64,000 bases of DNA from Dryocola sp. LX212 (GCA_041504365.1 CP167917.1:930001-994000), one strand, 5' to 3'. Shown: positions 1 through 9,823, counted from the stretch's first letter. Numbers and translations are program-made. Notes: a model not told the origin generated them from the letters alone.

Positions 1-1
1 A

Positions 2-322
2 TTGCAGAGACTGATGCAAATAGATTCACGGGCAGACTGGCTGCTGCTTGTTCTGAATCTGCCTTTCGCGCTGGTTGAAAGTATTGCCCGCTATATTGCC
101 ATGCAAACCAGCAAGATCCCCCAGTGGTCACCGGAAGTGCTTGAAGCATGCGCTGTTGATCTGCATGACCCGATCAACGTTGGCGCTGAAAACAATTCCC
201 CTCATCGCTGGCGCACCGTGCTGGCAAATGAATCGCGGGAAGTGTACGACGCCAAAAACCAGCGGCTGGCATCGGCAAATCAAAAGATCAAAGCCAAACT
301 TGATGCTCGCTATGGAGGATAA
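2..322 (+). CDS. C-terminal part of an unrecognised T6SS-linked protein
   Basis: The reading frame is open from the window edge, so this is the last ~106 residues of a longer gene that starts upstream. The N-terminal part holds one hydrophobic stretch (LLLVLNLPFALVESIARYI); the rest is polar and ends in a Lys/Ala-rich tail. I do not recognise the family. It lies directly before a PAAR gene (3-base gap, with GGAGG at its own 3' end serving the PAAR start) and upstream of T6SS core genes. That is the usual place for a secreted effector, so an effector C-terminus is the most reasonable guess, by context only. Base composition is more AT-rich than the T6SS core downstream. Confidence 0.5.
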   Translation: MQRLMQIDSRADWLLLVLNLPFALVESIARYIAMQTSKIPQWSPEVLEACAVDLHDPINVGAENNSPHRWRTVLANESREVYDAKNQRLASANQKIKAKLDARYGG

Positions 323-325
323 AAA

Positions 326-592
326 ATGAAAGGTGTTATTCGTATTGGCGATAAAACAACGGGTGGCGGCAAGGTGCTGTCTGGCTCCTCTAAAATGAAG
401 TTTAAAGGTATCGGTGCTGCGCGGTTAAACGATCCTGTCAGTTGCCCTATTGAGGGGCACAGCCCATCCTATATTTCGCAAGGCCATCCTACAATGAAAG
501 ACAGAGGAACCCCTGTTGCCTTTCATGACTATGAGTGTTCCTGTGGTTGTAAGCTCATATCATCCCTGAACAATGCAACTACGAGTAAATAA
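326..592 (+). CDS. PAAR-domain T6SS spike-tip protein
   Basis: 88 residues, the size of a stand-alone PAAR protein. PAAR features are visible: a Gly-rich start (IRIGDKTTGGGKVLSGS), a central CPIEGH with Cys and His, a later HDYECSCGCK segment, and regularly spaced metal-ligand-type His/Cys. PAAR proteins form the metal-bound cone that caps the VgrG trimer and carry or recruit effectors. There is no C-terminal toxin extension, so cargo is probably encoded separately, perhaps by the gene upstream. The start follows a GGAGG ribosome-binding site; the stop overlaps the next start by one base (TAATG). Confidence 0.85.
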   Translation: MKGVIRIGDKTTGGGKVLSGSSKMKFKGIGAARLNDPVSCPIEGHSPSYISQGHPTMKDRGTPVAFHDYECSCGCKLISSLNNATTSK

Positions 593-1815
593 TGCCAGTC
601 GATCTTTCTGCTATTCCTGATGTCGCAAGGAGAACCCGTCAGCCATCAGCAAAACGCTGGTTTGTGATTTTGCTGATATTCATGGTGTTCGGTGGCTTTC
701 TTACCTCCTGGCTGTGGCCAATACATAATAATTCTGCACGGGGCCCCCTTTTTTGGCATTGTTTTATTAGTGCACCACTGGCGATTTGGGTTGTGTTGTT
801 TGGTCTTCGCTGGCTCGCATGGTTATCTACAGTGTGGCCGGCAAATGGATGGGATGATGAGCGTGAACAGGATATAGAGAATGAAATTCAGCGTGGGCAA
901 TGTTTTCTAATACTGGATTTCGCAAGTGTGCGTTTACCTCATGTTGTCACGTCAGGGGCACTGACGGAACAATTCCTGCTGCCCCAGGGGATAAAGTTGC
1001 CTTCTGTTATCGATGCAGCAACACAATCTGTAAGTTATATCGCCCAGTTTAGCGATAAAAGTCTGCCAGCTGCTGAACGTATTCAGAACCGGCTCCGGGA
1101 AATTCTGAGTGACCCGTTATTGAAGACGGGATTATATGAATGCCAAAAAAAGAAATCGCTGCAAGTCATCTTACAGATAGATTCAAGTATTTACCTTTCA
1201 TCAGATGAGCTGGCCGATATTAGGAAGCGTATGATTACGCTTTTACCTGTGAGTAATATTCAAATCTCACCGTATTTTGGAATGTCTGATATCGATAAGT
1301 GGCTGGATAATCCCGAAAGCATGGATACCCTGCTTCTCCTCTCTGTCTGTATCCGAGCGACGGTTTCTGATGGCGAGGGTGAGGCGGCTGTGGCATTGCT
1401 GCTCCATTCCGAAGCCGGTGAAGGGTTTAATAGCAATATGGCAGTTCGCTTCCACCGGCCTGAACAGTCAAAAGATACAAAATCATTACTCTCTACAGCC
1501 ATGCAAGCTTTAGTCTGGGGGAAAACTCACGCTGCAGATATACAGTCCCTGTGGTTTTCTGGAATGGGAACTGAAAATAAAACGCAGTCATTGTTATCAG
1601 AGAATAAATTTCGCTTTCCTCGCGCAGAAGCCAGCGCACAGATTATCGATATTGATTTAAAAACGGGAAGAACCGGTGTTGTTTCCCCCTGGATTGCCAT
1701 TGCGCTTGCTGCCGGGCATTCATGTACATTGCCGTTTCCTCAGTTAATCATGAGCGCGTCAGAAGAGGAAGACCCTTGGTGGGTAGTTATTCGTTCGGGT
1801 AAAGAGAGCTATTAA
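592..1815 (+). CDS. Unrecognised two-helix membrane protein linked to the T6SS
   Basis: 407 residues. After a ~22-residue basic N-terminus there are two hydrophobic helices (about residues 24-43 and 57-80), then a ~320-residue soluble domain without recognised motifs. This would leave a large periplasmic or cytoplasmic domain next to the inner membrane. It starts one base inside the PAAR stop, so it is translationally coupled to it, and precedes tssM. The position between PAAR and tssM fits an immunity protein or an effector adaptor (the Tla3-type adaptors of lipase effectors are one family to compare). I cannot assign it from sequence. It is clearly AT-richer than tssF or tssG, in keeping with an exchangeable cassette. 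Confidence 0.7.
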   Translation: MPVDLSAIPDVARRTRQPSAKRWFVILLIFMVFGGFLTSWLWPIHNNSARGPLFWHCFISAPLAIWVVLFGLRWLAWLSTVWPANGWDDEREQDIENEIQRGQCFLILDFASVRLPHVVTSGALTEQFLLPQGIKLPSVIDAATQSVSYIAQFSDKSLPAAERIQNRLREILSDPLLKTGLYECQKKKSLQVILQIDSSIYLSSDELADIRKRMITLLPVSNIQISPYFGMSDIDKWLDNPESMDTLLLLSVCIRATVSDGEGEAAVALLLHSEAGEGFNSNMAVRFHRPEQSKDTKSLLSTAMQALVWGKTHAADIQSLWFSGMGTENKTQSLLSENKFRFPRAEASAQIIDIDLKTGRTGVVSPWIAIALAAGHSCTLPFPQLIMSASEEEDPWWVVIRSGKESY

Positions 1816-1896
1816 GTCAATTTGATGTCACACAGCATCAGATGCAAAAAGTAATGGGCATTATTGTGTCCAGTCGTTTCGTGTCGGGAGAAAAAA

Positions 1897-4800
1897 GTGA
1901 AACGTATAGTGCAGGGACTAAAGAACACAACATTTCAGTTGTGGTTGATTTTGTTTGTTTTTTTATTTCTGGGTGGCTCCGTCTGCCTGATTATCAAGAA
2001 TTACCCAGATCAGCTTGGTATTCCCCCAGGTTCTGCTTTACAAACGGTCTTGTTTTTTAGTGCTCTGATCCTGACCGCAGGGATGCTTCTTTTTATTTTA
2101 CTTTTGTTTATTACAACTTATTTTTTTGGCAAGAAGACTTATCGCAGGGTGAAAGCTCAAACCTCGGATGAATTTTCTTCGAATCAGATAAAAACAAAAA
2201 ACGATTCTTCTGTTCCTATTACGGTTCGGGGTCTGAAAAAGTATTTACGTACTCGCTACAATTTCTTCTGGCGTCGCAAGGTCCGCCTGCTGCTGATCAC
2301 CGGCGACGAAGCCGCAATCGAACAGCTGGTTCCTGGCCTGCAGGAAAACCAGTGGCTTGAAGGTAACCGTACCGTTCTGCTTTACGGCGGCAGTCTGACC
2401 GCTGAGCCCGACAAGGAAAAATACACCGCGCTGCGTAAACTGCGCCGCGGACGCCCACTGGACGGGATTGTGCGTGTCATGCCGCAGTCGCTTAATCTGA
2501 CCCCGCGGATAAGTGACAACGATTTACGCGGCCTGGAGAAAATCAGCGAGCTGCTCCGTTATTCCGCCCCGGTCTGGCTGTGGCAGCTGTGCGACAGCAC
2601 CTGGTCGCAGTCAAAACGCACTGAACAGGCGGTAGGGGCCAGTTTCCCGCTGCGTGCTAAGCCTGACGATATTACCCGCCAGCTTGAGCTGATGCTGCCG
2701 GCACTACGCACGCAGGGGGTGAGTCAGGTCGCTGAGAACAACGGCCACGACTTCCTGCTGCGCCTGGGCCAGCACCTCAAAGACGGCGGTATCGCCCGCT
2801 GGGCCCAGCAGCTGGTGCCATGGCTGTCTGCCTCACAGCAGCGCGTGCCGCTGCGTGGCCTGATGTTCAGCCTGCCGGAGAATCAACCCGCTGATACGTC
2901 AGAGGGAGCCGCTGCCTCTGCACTGGCCGATGCAGAAAAATATATCCCTGAATCACAACGCCATGCGCTGACCCTGCCGGTAACCTGGCAGGGCATCGTG
3001 GACGACTGTATCCGTATTCGTGGCAGCCGTGTCGGCATGGCCTGGGAGCAGACGCTTGCCTGGACGCTGATGGCTATTATTGGTGTCTGGGGGGCGGGGA
3101 CGCTGCTGTCGTTTGCGGTCAACCGTCTGCAGATTGTCTCTGTGGCGCAGCAGGCGCATGCCCTGGTGGAGCATCCTTCCGTCTCGGATTACCAGCTGAC
3201 GGCCCTGCATACGCTGCGTAATGACGCCGGCCGCCTGCAGCACCGTGTTCAGGAAGGTGCACCCTGGTACCAGCGCTTCGGTCTGGACCATAACCGGCAG
3301 CTGCTCGACGCGATGCTGCCCTGGTACGGCGTGGCGAACAACCGCCTGATACGCGACCCGGCAAATGCCGCCCTGACGCAGAAGCTCAGCGCGCTGGCAA
3401 ACTCCGCGCCCAACGGCGACCAGCGGGCACGGCTGGCGAAGCCGGGCTATGACCAGCTGAAAGCCTGGCTGATGATGTCCCGTCCGGATAAAGCCGACGG
3501 CGCATTTTTCGCGCAGACCATGAAGGCCGTGCAGCCGACGCGCACGGGTATCTCAACCGGCCTGTGGCAAAGCCTGTCGCCGGATTTGTGGGCGTTTTAT
3601 CTCTCCGCACTGCCAGCGCAGCCGCAGTGGAAAATCACCCCGGACATGCAGCTGGTCAGCCAGAGCCGCCAGGTGCTGCTGCAGCAGATAGGGCGGCGCA
3701 ACGCGGAAAGCACGCTGTACGAGAACATGCTCAAATCCGTGCGTCGTAACTTTGCCGATGTCTCTCTGGAGGACATGACCAGCGGTACCGACGCCCGCCG
3801 CCTGTTTACCACCGATGAGGTGGTGCCGGGCATGTTCACCCGCCAGGCATGGGAAGGGGGCATTCAGCAGGCGATTGAGAAGGCGGCACGTTCACGCCGG
3901 GATGAAATTGACTGGGTGCTCAGCGACTCCCATCAGGCCGTATCGGCTGACCTGTCGCCGGAGGCCCTGAAGGCGCGTCTGACGCAGCGCTACTTCGCCG
4001 ACTTTGCCGGCAGCTGGCTGAGCTTCCTCAACGGCCTGCGGCTTAATCCGGCAAATAATATTGCGGACGTCACCGACCAGCTGACGCTGATGAGCGATGT
4101 CCGCCAGTCTCCGCTGATTGCCCTGATGAACACCATTGCCTGGCAGGGGCAGACCGGCCAGCAAAGCGAAGGGCTTTCCGATTCCATCCTCAAATCGGCT
4201 AAAGACCTGGTGGGTGGAAAAGACAAACCCGCGATTGACCAGTCTGCATCAGGCCCGCAGGGGCCGCTCGATGAAACCTTTAGCCCGCTGCTGATGCTGA
4301 TGGGTAAAAACAAAGGCAGCAACGTCATGCCGGCTGACACCTCCCTGAGCCTGCAGACGTATCTGACCCGCATCACCCGCGTGCGTCTGCGTCTGCAACA
4401 GGTGGCCAGCGCTTCCGACCCGCAGGAGATGATGCAGACCCTGGCGCAGACCGTGTTCCAGGGGAAAAGCGTGGACCTGACCGACACCCAGCAGTACGGC
4501 AGCCTGATTTCCGCAAGCCTTGGCGAGGAGTGGAGCGGCTTTGGCAGCACGATGTTTGTGCAGCCGCTGACCCAGGCCTGGGAGACCGTGCTTCAGCCGT
4601 CGGCGGCCAGCCTCAATGACAAGTGGAGCCGCTCCGTGGTGGCGAACTGGCACACCGCCTTTGACGGGCGCTTCCCGTTTGCGGCGAGCAAAAGTGATGC
4701 CTCCCTGCCGATGCTGGCTGAGTTTTTGCGCAAGGACAGCGGACGCATTGAGCGCTTCCTGACGACGGAGCTCAGCGGCGTGCTGCACAAGGAGGGCAGC

Positions 4801-5376
4801 CAGTGGGTGCCGGATAAGGTCAACGGCCAGGGGCTGAGCTTTAACCCGGCCTTCCTGCGGGCGATGAATCAGCTGAGCCAGCTGTCAGACATTCTGTTCA
4901 CCGACGGCAGCCAGGGCATCAGCTTTGAGCTGCAGGCGCGTCCTGTACCGCAGGTGGTGGAAACCCAGCTGACCATTGACGGTCAGAAGCTGCACTACTT
5001 CAATCAGATGGCTGACTGGCAGTCCTTCCGCTGGCCGGGAGACACGTACAGGCCGGGAACCATGCTGACCTGGACCACCGTTAACGCCGGCGCGCGCCTG
5101 TTCGGGGATTACAGCGGGACCTGGGGCTTCATTCGCTGGCTGGAGCAGGGCAAACGCCGACAGCTCGACCGCAGCCAGTGGATGATGAGCTTTACCGCGC
5201 CGGACGGTCGAACCCTGCAGTGGGTGCTGCGCTCACAGCTGGGCAAAGGACCGCTGGCACTGCTGGCACTTCGCGGCTTCACGCTGCCGGACCAGATATT
5301 CAGTGTCGACAGCGCGGCCACGGCTCAGGCATTGATGGCCAACACAGGAAACAATGACATGGACGGAATTGAATAA
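1897..5376 (+). CDS. tssM: T6SS inner-membrane protein TssM (IcmF/VasK)
   Basis: TssM forms the trans-envelope complex with TssL and TssJ. I chose the GTG at 1897 because GGGAG sits six bases before it; an in-frame TTG exists at 1864. The product has ~1159 residues, normal for TssM. Two N-terminal helices (about 14-35 and 51-79), a cytoplasmic domain and a third helix (~385-405, LAWTLMAIIGVWGAGTLLSF) precede the large periplasmic region with the ImcF-related and C-terminal TssM domains. The usual P-loop position after the first cytoplasmic strand reads LLLITGDEAAIEQL, with no GxxxxGKS/T, so the Walker A motif looks absent. The first ~120 codons are AT-rich and the rest GC-rich. The stop overlaps the tssA start by one base. 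Confidence 0.95.
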   Translation: MKRIVQGLKNTTFQLWLILFVFLFLGGSVCLIIKNYPDQLGIPPGSALQTVLFFSALILTAGMLLFILLLFITTYFFGKKTYRRVKAQTSDEFSSNQIKTKNDSSVPITVRGLKKYLRTRYNFFWRRKVRLLLITGDEAAIEQLVPGLQENQWLEGNRTVLLYGGSLTAEPDKEKYTALRKLRRGRPLDGIVRVMPQSLNLTPRISDNDLRGLEKISELLRYSAPVWLWQLCDSTWSQSKRTEQAVGASFPLRAKPDDITRQLELMLPALRTQGVSQVAENNGHDFLLRLGQHLKDGGIARWAQQLVPWLSASQQRVPLRGLMFSLPENQPADTSEGAAASALADAEKYIPESQRHALTLPVTWQGIVDDCIRIRGSRVGMAWEQTLAWTLMAIIGVWGAGTLLSFAVNRLQIVSVAQQAHALVEHPSVSDYQLTALHTLRNDAGRLQHRVQEGAPWYQRFGLDHNRQLLDAMLPWYGVANNRLIRDPANAALTQKLSALANSAPNGDQRARLAKPGYDQLKAWLMMSRPDKADGAFFAQTMKAVQPTRTGISTGLWQSLSPDLWAFYLSALPAQPQWKITPDMQLVSQSRQVLLQQIGRRNAESTLYENMLKSVRRNFADVSLEDMTSGTDARRLFTTDEVVPGMFTRQAWEGGIQQAIEKAARSRRDEIDWVLSDSHQAVSADLSPEALKARLTQRYFADFAGSWLSFLNGLRLNPANNIADVTDQLTLMSDVRQSPLIALMNTIAWQGQTGQQSEGLSDSILKSAKDLVGGKDKPAIDQSASGPQGPLDETFSPLLMLMGKNKGSNVMPADTSLSLQTYLTRITRVRLRLQQVASASDPQEMMQTLAQTVFQGKSVDLTDTQQYGSLISASLGEEWSGFGSTMFVQPLTQAWETVLQPSAASLNDKWSRSVVANWHTAFDGRFPFAASKSDASLPMLAEFLRKDSGRIERFLTTELSGVLHKEGSQWVPDKVNGQGLSFNPAFLRAMNQLSQLSDILFTDGSQGISFELQARPVPQVVETQLTIDGQKLHYFNQMADWQSFRWPGDTYRPGTMLTWTTVNAGARLFGDYSGTWGFIRWLEQGKRRQLDRSQWMMSFTAPDGRTLQWVLRSQLGKGPLALLALRGFTLPDQIFSVDSAATAQALMANTGNNDMDGIE

Positions 5377-6977
5377 TGAGCACTCTGCAGAATCTGGTTG
5401 CCGCCTGTCAGGCTGGCGAAACTCAGCTGCGGCAACAGGCGCAGGCACGCGCGGAAAACTGGCAGCCATGGCTTGTTCCGGTAAATGACGCCAGTCCGAC
5501 CGGAGAAGACCCAGGGTATGACGATGATTTTCAGCGCATTCGGGAAGAGGTTAATAAACTTTCCGGCATCGATACCGGGCTGATTTGCACGCTTGCCGAA
5601 AAACTGTTGACCACCACCGCTAAAGATATCCGGATTGTCACCTATTACTGCTGGGCGCGTCTGCACCAGGACGGGGAAACCGGCTTTGCCGAGGGGCTTG
5701 AGCTGCTGGCGGGAATGCTGCAGCGCTATGGTACGCAGCTTCATCCGCAGCGTGAGCGGAGCCGTAAGGCATCCCTGGAATGGCTGGCGAGCTCCCGGGT
5801 GCTCGACAGCCTGTCGCTCTGGCCGGAAGTGGTACGCGAAGATGCTCAGCGTACCGCCGGTGCATTGCTTCTCAGCAGTGATGCCCTTGAAGCAGAGACG
5901 GAAGCGTCACTGCCAGAATTGAATGCCCTTTATAGCGCCCTGGAGTCCCGCCTGATGAAGGCAGGTGGCGTGGATGCCGTGGTACCGCAGAACGCCAGTA
6001 ACAAAGCTCAGTCACAGAACTCATCACCCACGGCAGAGCCTGATGCACCAGTCCTGAGTCGTATCTCCTCCGGTCAGGATTTGCTGGCCCAGGCCCGTAC
6101 CCTGACGGGGTATCTGCGTGAACAACCTGATGGCTGGCTTGCCGCGCACCGGCTGATGAAAAGCCTGCGTCATGACACATTGAGTGCTATTCCGGCACCG
6201 GATGCCGAAGGAAAAACGCGCATCGAGCCGCCGCGGGCGGACCAGCGTGCGATGCTCAAACGGCTGTACCTGCAGCAGAGCTGGCTGGAGATACTCGAGC
6301 AGGCAGACAGCACCTTCTCGCGTGGCGCCAACCACCTCTGGCTGGATTTGCAGTGGTATATCCACCAGGCCCTGATTAAGTCAGGGCAGGATGTACTGGC
6401 CGATATCATCGCCGCAGACCTGAAAGGGCTATTGCGCCGCCTTACCGGGCTTGAAACTCTGGCCTTTAATGACGGTACGCCGTTTGCCGATGAGGTCACG
6501 CTGAACTGGATAAACCAGAGCGTGCTGGACGGTATGTCAGGCTGGCGGGATGAGCCGGTCAGTGCAGTCGGTGAGACAGATAACGATATCCTGGCCCTCG
6601 AACCGGAAGCGCTGGAGAAAGCGGATGCTGACGGGCTGGATACCACACTCCGCTGGCTGCAGACCCGCCCGGGCAATGATTCCACAAAAGACAAATGGCT
6701 CCTTCGTCTGCTGATGGCCCGCGTGGCCGAGCAGAAGGGCAAGAACGAACTGGCGCTGCACCTGCTGGGTGAACTTGATAATGCCGCACAGTCGATCACC
6801 CTCACGCAGTGGACACCGGCGCTGTTGTTTGAAGTGAAATCGCGTCGCCTCAGATTGCTGCGCATGACAGCCAGCCGCAGTGAAACCGATAAATCACGGC
6901 TTCAGCCTGAGATGGATTTGCTTCTGTCCGGTCTGATTGCGCTCGATCCGGCCAGCAGTGCGGTGCTTTGCGGGTAA
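5376..6977 (+). CDS. tssA: T6SS protein TssA (ImpA N-terminal and VasJ-type C-terminal domains)
   Basis: 533 residues. The N-terminal ~120 residues carry the ImpA_N signature region (PTGEDPGYDDDFQRI, then YYCWARL and the LHPQRERSRKASLEW stretch). A low-complexity linker (~residues 205-225) leads to a long helical C-terminal domain typical of VasJ-type TssA. TssA proteins prime baseplate and tail-tube/sheath assembly and may stay at the distal end of the growing sheath. The start overlaps the tssM stop by one base. A second ImpA_N gene lies at 11330, so the locus encodes two TssA-like proteins with different C-termini. Confidence 0.92.
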   Translation: MSTLQNLVAACQAGETQLRQQAQARAENWQPWLVPVNDASPTGEDPGYDDDFQRIREEVNKLSGIDTGLICTLAEKLLTTTAKDIRIVTYYCWARLHQDGETGFAEGLELLAGMLQRYGTQLHPQRERSRKASLEWLASSRVLDSLSLWPEVVREDAQRTAGALLLSSDALEAETEASLPELNALYSALESRLMKAGGVDAVVPQNASNKAQSQNSSPTAEPDAPVLSRISSGQDLLAQARTLTGYLREQPDGWLAAHRLMKSLRHDTLSAIPAPDAEGKTRIEPPRADQRAMLKRLYLQQSWLEILEQADSTFSRGANHLWLDLQWYIHQALIKSGQDVLADIIAADLKGLLRRLTGLETLAFNDGTPFADEVTLNWINQSVLDGMSGWRDEPVSAVGETDNDILALEPEALEKADADGLDTTLRWLQTRPGNDSTKDKWLLRLLMARVAEQKGKNELALHLLGELDNAAQSITLTQWTPALLFEVKSRRLRLLRMTASRSETDKSRLQPEMDLLLSGLIALDPASSAVLCG

Positions 6978-7019
6978 TAACGCCTTGCATACCTTTAAAA
7001 CTCACATATTCAGGTTTTT

Positions 7020-8774
7020 ATGGATGACTTAACCCTGCGTTATTACGACGCTGAAATGCGCTACCTGCTGGAAGCCGGCGAAGAATTCGCTCGCGCTCAC
7101 CCCGAGCAGGCGGCAATGCTCAATCTCGATAAAGCGGGCGCTCGCGACCCGTACGTGGAGCGCCTGTTTGAAGGCTTTGCCTTCCTGATGGGACGCCTGC
7201 GCGAGAAGCTAGACGATGACCTGCCTGAACTGACGGAAGGGCTGGTCAGCCTGCTGTGGCCGCATTACCTGCGTACCATTCCGTCAATGTCGGTGGTGGA
7301 GTTCACCCCTGACTGGCGTGAGATGAAAGAGCAGATGCGCATCGTCAAAGGCTTCGAGGTGAACTCGCGGCCGATCGGCGATAAAGGCACGCGCTGCCGT
7401 TACACCACCACCAAAGAGATAATGCTTCAGCCGCTGTCGCTGGAGCGGGCCAGCCTGATGACCGATACCGATGGCCGTTCGGTTATCACGCTGCGGTTTA
7501 ACTGCAGTCAGCTTGCCGACTGGAGCCGTATCGATTTAAGCCATATTCCGTTCTATTTCAATGCCGACGCACCGCTGGCGTGTGCGATGCACGAAGCTTT
7601 CACCCTGAAGGTGGCCCGGATGTGGCTGCGTATGTCCGGTGACATAGACAGAAGACCGCTGGAAGGGCATTTCAGCGCGCTGGGATTTGGTGATGACGAT
7701 ACGCTGTGGCCGAAGGGTAACAGCAGCTTTAGTGGCTACCAGCTGCTTCTGGAGTACTTCACCTTCCGTGAGAAATTCATGTTTACCGGCCTGCGTGGGC
7801 TGGAGACCGTAGTCTTTCCGGCTGAGCTCCCATGGTTCGAAATCGACGTGGTGCTGGCAGAGCGCTGGGAGCATGACTTCAGCTTTACCGAAAAGCATCT
7901 GCGCCTGAACTGTGTGCCGGTGATTAACCTGTTCCCGCTGGAATCTGACCCGCTGACGCTCAATTCTCTGCAAACCGAATACATGCTGCGTCCGATGCGC
8001 GTGCAGGACGGCCATACCGAAATTTACGCGGTGGATTCGGTGATGTCATCGAGCCAGCATACCTATGTGCCGTTCTCAAGCTTCCGCCACAAAGGCGGAA
8101 TGATGCGCCATGAAGCGCCGGAATATTACTACCACACCCGCGTGCGCCGTGGCCCGTCCGGGCTGCACAACACCTGGCTTATCCTCGGGGGCGAAGCGTT
8201 TGATAACCACACGGTACCGGAAGACGAGAGCCTGTCGCTGACGCTTACCGGCACCAACGGCCAGCTGCCACGACGTGCACTACAGAGCACTGTACTCGAT
8301 ACGGTGATGAAAACCACCTCGGCCAGTATCGCCGTGCGCAACCTTTGTGCCCCGACGCTGCCCTGTTATCCGCCGGCGCAGGACCGTTTTCACTGGCGCG
8401 TATTGAGCCATCTCGGCAGCGGTTTTCTGTCGATGATGGATAATGCCGACGTGCTGCGCGGCACGCTGGCGCTGTACGAATGGACCGACAGTGAGATGAA
8501 CCGCCGTCGCCTGGAGGCCATTATCGACGTGAAACACAGTGAGACTGAGCGCTTTGAACAGGGCTATCTGGTGCGCGGCGTGCAGATTGAAGTGACGCTT
8601 GATAGCCACGGTTTTGCCGGGCGCGGTGACATCTGCCTGTTCGGCGAGATGCTGAGCCGTTTCTTTGCCCTCTACACCGATATCTATCTGTTTAACCGCC
8701 TGATTATCATTCTGCAACCGACCGGAGAGCGCCTGGAATGGGAAGAGAAGCACAACCGCCGCATTCCCGGTTGA
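7020..8774 (+). CDS. tssF: T6SS baseplate subunit TssF (VasA family)
   Basis: 584 residues, the usual size. The N-terminus (DLTLRYYDAEMRYLLEAG, then DPYVERLFEGFAFLMGRL and a PHYLRTIPSMSVVEF segment) is characteristic of TssF/VasA/ImpG. TssF pairs with TssG and TssK in the cytoplasmic baseplate wedge. It starts 42 bases after tssA and its 3' end overlaps tssG by 37 bases, in keeping with tight stoichiometry. Base composition is GC-rich like tssM's body and tssG. Confidence 0.95.
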   Translation: MDDLTLRYYDAEMRYLLEAGEEFARAHPEQAAMLNLDKAGARDPYVERLFEGFAFLMGRLREKLDDDLPELTEGLVSLLWPHYLRTIPSMSVVEFTPDWREMKEQMRIVKGFEVNSRPIGDKGTRCRYTTTKEIMLQPLSLERASLMTDTDGRSVITLRFNCSQLADWSRIDLSHIPFYFNADAPLACAMHEAFTLKVARMWLRMSGDIDRRPLEGHFSALGFGDDDTLWPKGNSSFSGYQLLLEYFTFREKFMFTGLRGLETVVFPAELPWFEIDVVLAERWEHDFSFTEKHLRLNCVPVINLFPLESDPLTLNSLQTEYMLRPMRVQDGHTEIYAVDSVMSSSQHTYVPFSSFRHKGGMMRHEAPEYYYHTRVRRGPSGLHNTWLILGGEAFDNHTVPEDESLSLTLTGTNGQLPRRALQSTVLDTVMKTTSASIAVRNLCAPTLPCYPPAQDRFHWRVLSHLGSGFLSMMDNADVLRGTLALYEWTDSEMNRRRLEAIIDVKHSETERFEQGYLVRGVQIEVTLDSHGFAGRGDICLFGEMLSRFFALYTDIYLFNRLIIILQPTGERLEWEEKHNRRIPG

Positions 8775-9823
8775 CCACGCGACTGGAAGCCGAGCTTAAC
8801 CGGATAAATTTCTATCGCTTCTGCCAGCTGCTGGAGAAGCAGAATCCGGATAAACCGCTGCTGGGCTCAACCAGCCACCCCGCGGATGATCCGGTACGCT
8901 TTGCCCCGCATCCGGGGATGGGTTTTCCGGTCAGCGAGCTGAAGGCCGTCGAATACAGCGAAGATGATGACAGCAAACCGCCGGTCATACGCACGACCTT
9001 CATGGGTATGTATGGCGTCGACTCCCCGCTGCCGACTGCGTATCTCGATGACATCACCCAGCGCCAGGAAGGGCACGAGGCGCTGCAGGGTTTTCTGGAC
9101 ATTTTCAGCCACCGTATCCTGACGCAGTTTTACCGCATCTGGCGCAAATACTCTTACCCGGCCACCTTCGAGCCGGGAGGAACCGATAACATCTCTCAGG
9201 CGCTGCTGGGTCTGGTGGGGCTGGGTATTCCCGGCACCGCAGAGCATATCGCCACCCCGGTATCACGTTTTCTGTCGCTGCTTGGCGTGCTGCAGCAGCC
9301 CGGTAAAACCCAGGAAGGGATGCAGGCACTGGTGAGTTTACTGGCACCCGATACCACAGTGCTGGTCAGTCCGTACTGCCTGCGCCCGGTGGAGGTCAGT
9401 CAGCCGCTGGGCTTTTACGGTGATGATGATTTTCTGCTGGACGGCAACACGCCGCTGGGTGAAGAAGCTATGGATGCTAACAGTCAGTTGCTGATTGCCC
9501 TTTCTACTGACAACGAGCTGGAGTCCCAGGGCTGGAAGCCGGATGGCCTGCTGTATCAGGATTTTCTGGTCATGCTGCGGGTCTATCTGGGCTGGCGCTT
9601 TAAGGCAAAAATCACCCTGACCACCGATACCCGTCTGCTGGCGGTCCCGCCGCTGGGCGAGGGGACTTTCTGGCTCGGCATGAACGGCGTGCTGGGCGCG
9701 GAAGACGAAGACCTCCCGGACGATATCCCGCAGACCTTTACGACGGAGCTGGGCTATTACACCGGGCTGCAGCCCGCAATACCACAACAAGGAAACCGAC
9801 GTGTTACGTATAAGTTTAACTAA
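8738..9823 (+). CDS. tssG: T6SS baseplate subunit TssG (VasB/ImpH family)
   Basis: 361 residues. Family features include the N-terminal FYRFCQLLEK, the VRFAPHPGMGFPVSEL stretch and the MGMYGVDSPLPTAYLDDI segment, which are strongly conserved in TssG/VasB. It binds TssF and TssK in the baseplate. The chosen ATG lies 37 bases inside tssF, and the 3' end overlaps the tssJ start by 23 bases. Confidence 0.94.
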   Translation: MGREAQPPHSRLTTRLEAELNRINFYRFCQLLEKQNPDKPLLGSTSHPADDPVRFAPHPGMGFPVSELKAVEYSEDDDSKPPVIRTTFMGMYGVDSPLPTAYLDDITQRQEGHEALQGFLDIFSHRILTQFYRIWRKYSYPATFEPGGTDNISQALLGLVGLGIPGTAEHIATPVSRFLSLLGVLQQPGKTQEGMQALVSLLAPDTTVLVSPYCLRPVEVSQPLGFYGDDDFLLDGNTPLGEEAMDANSQLLIALSTDNELESQGWKPDGLLYQDFLVMLRVYLGWRFKAKITLTTDTRLLAVPPLGEGTFWLGMNGVLGAEDEDLPDDIPQTFTTELGYYTGLQPAIPQQGNRRVTYKFN

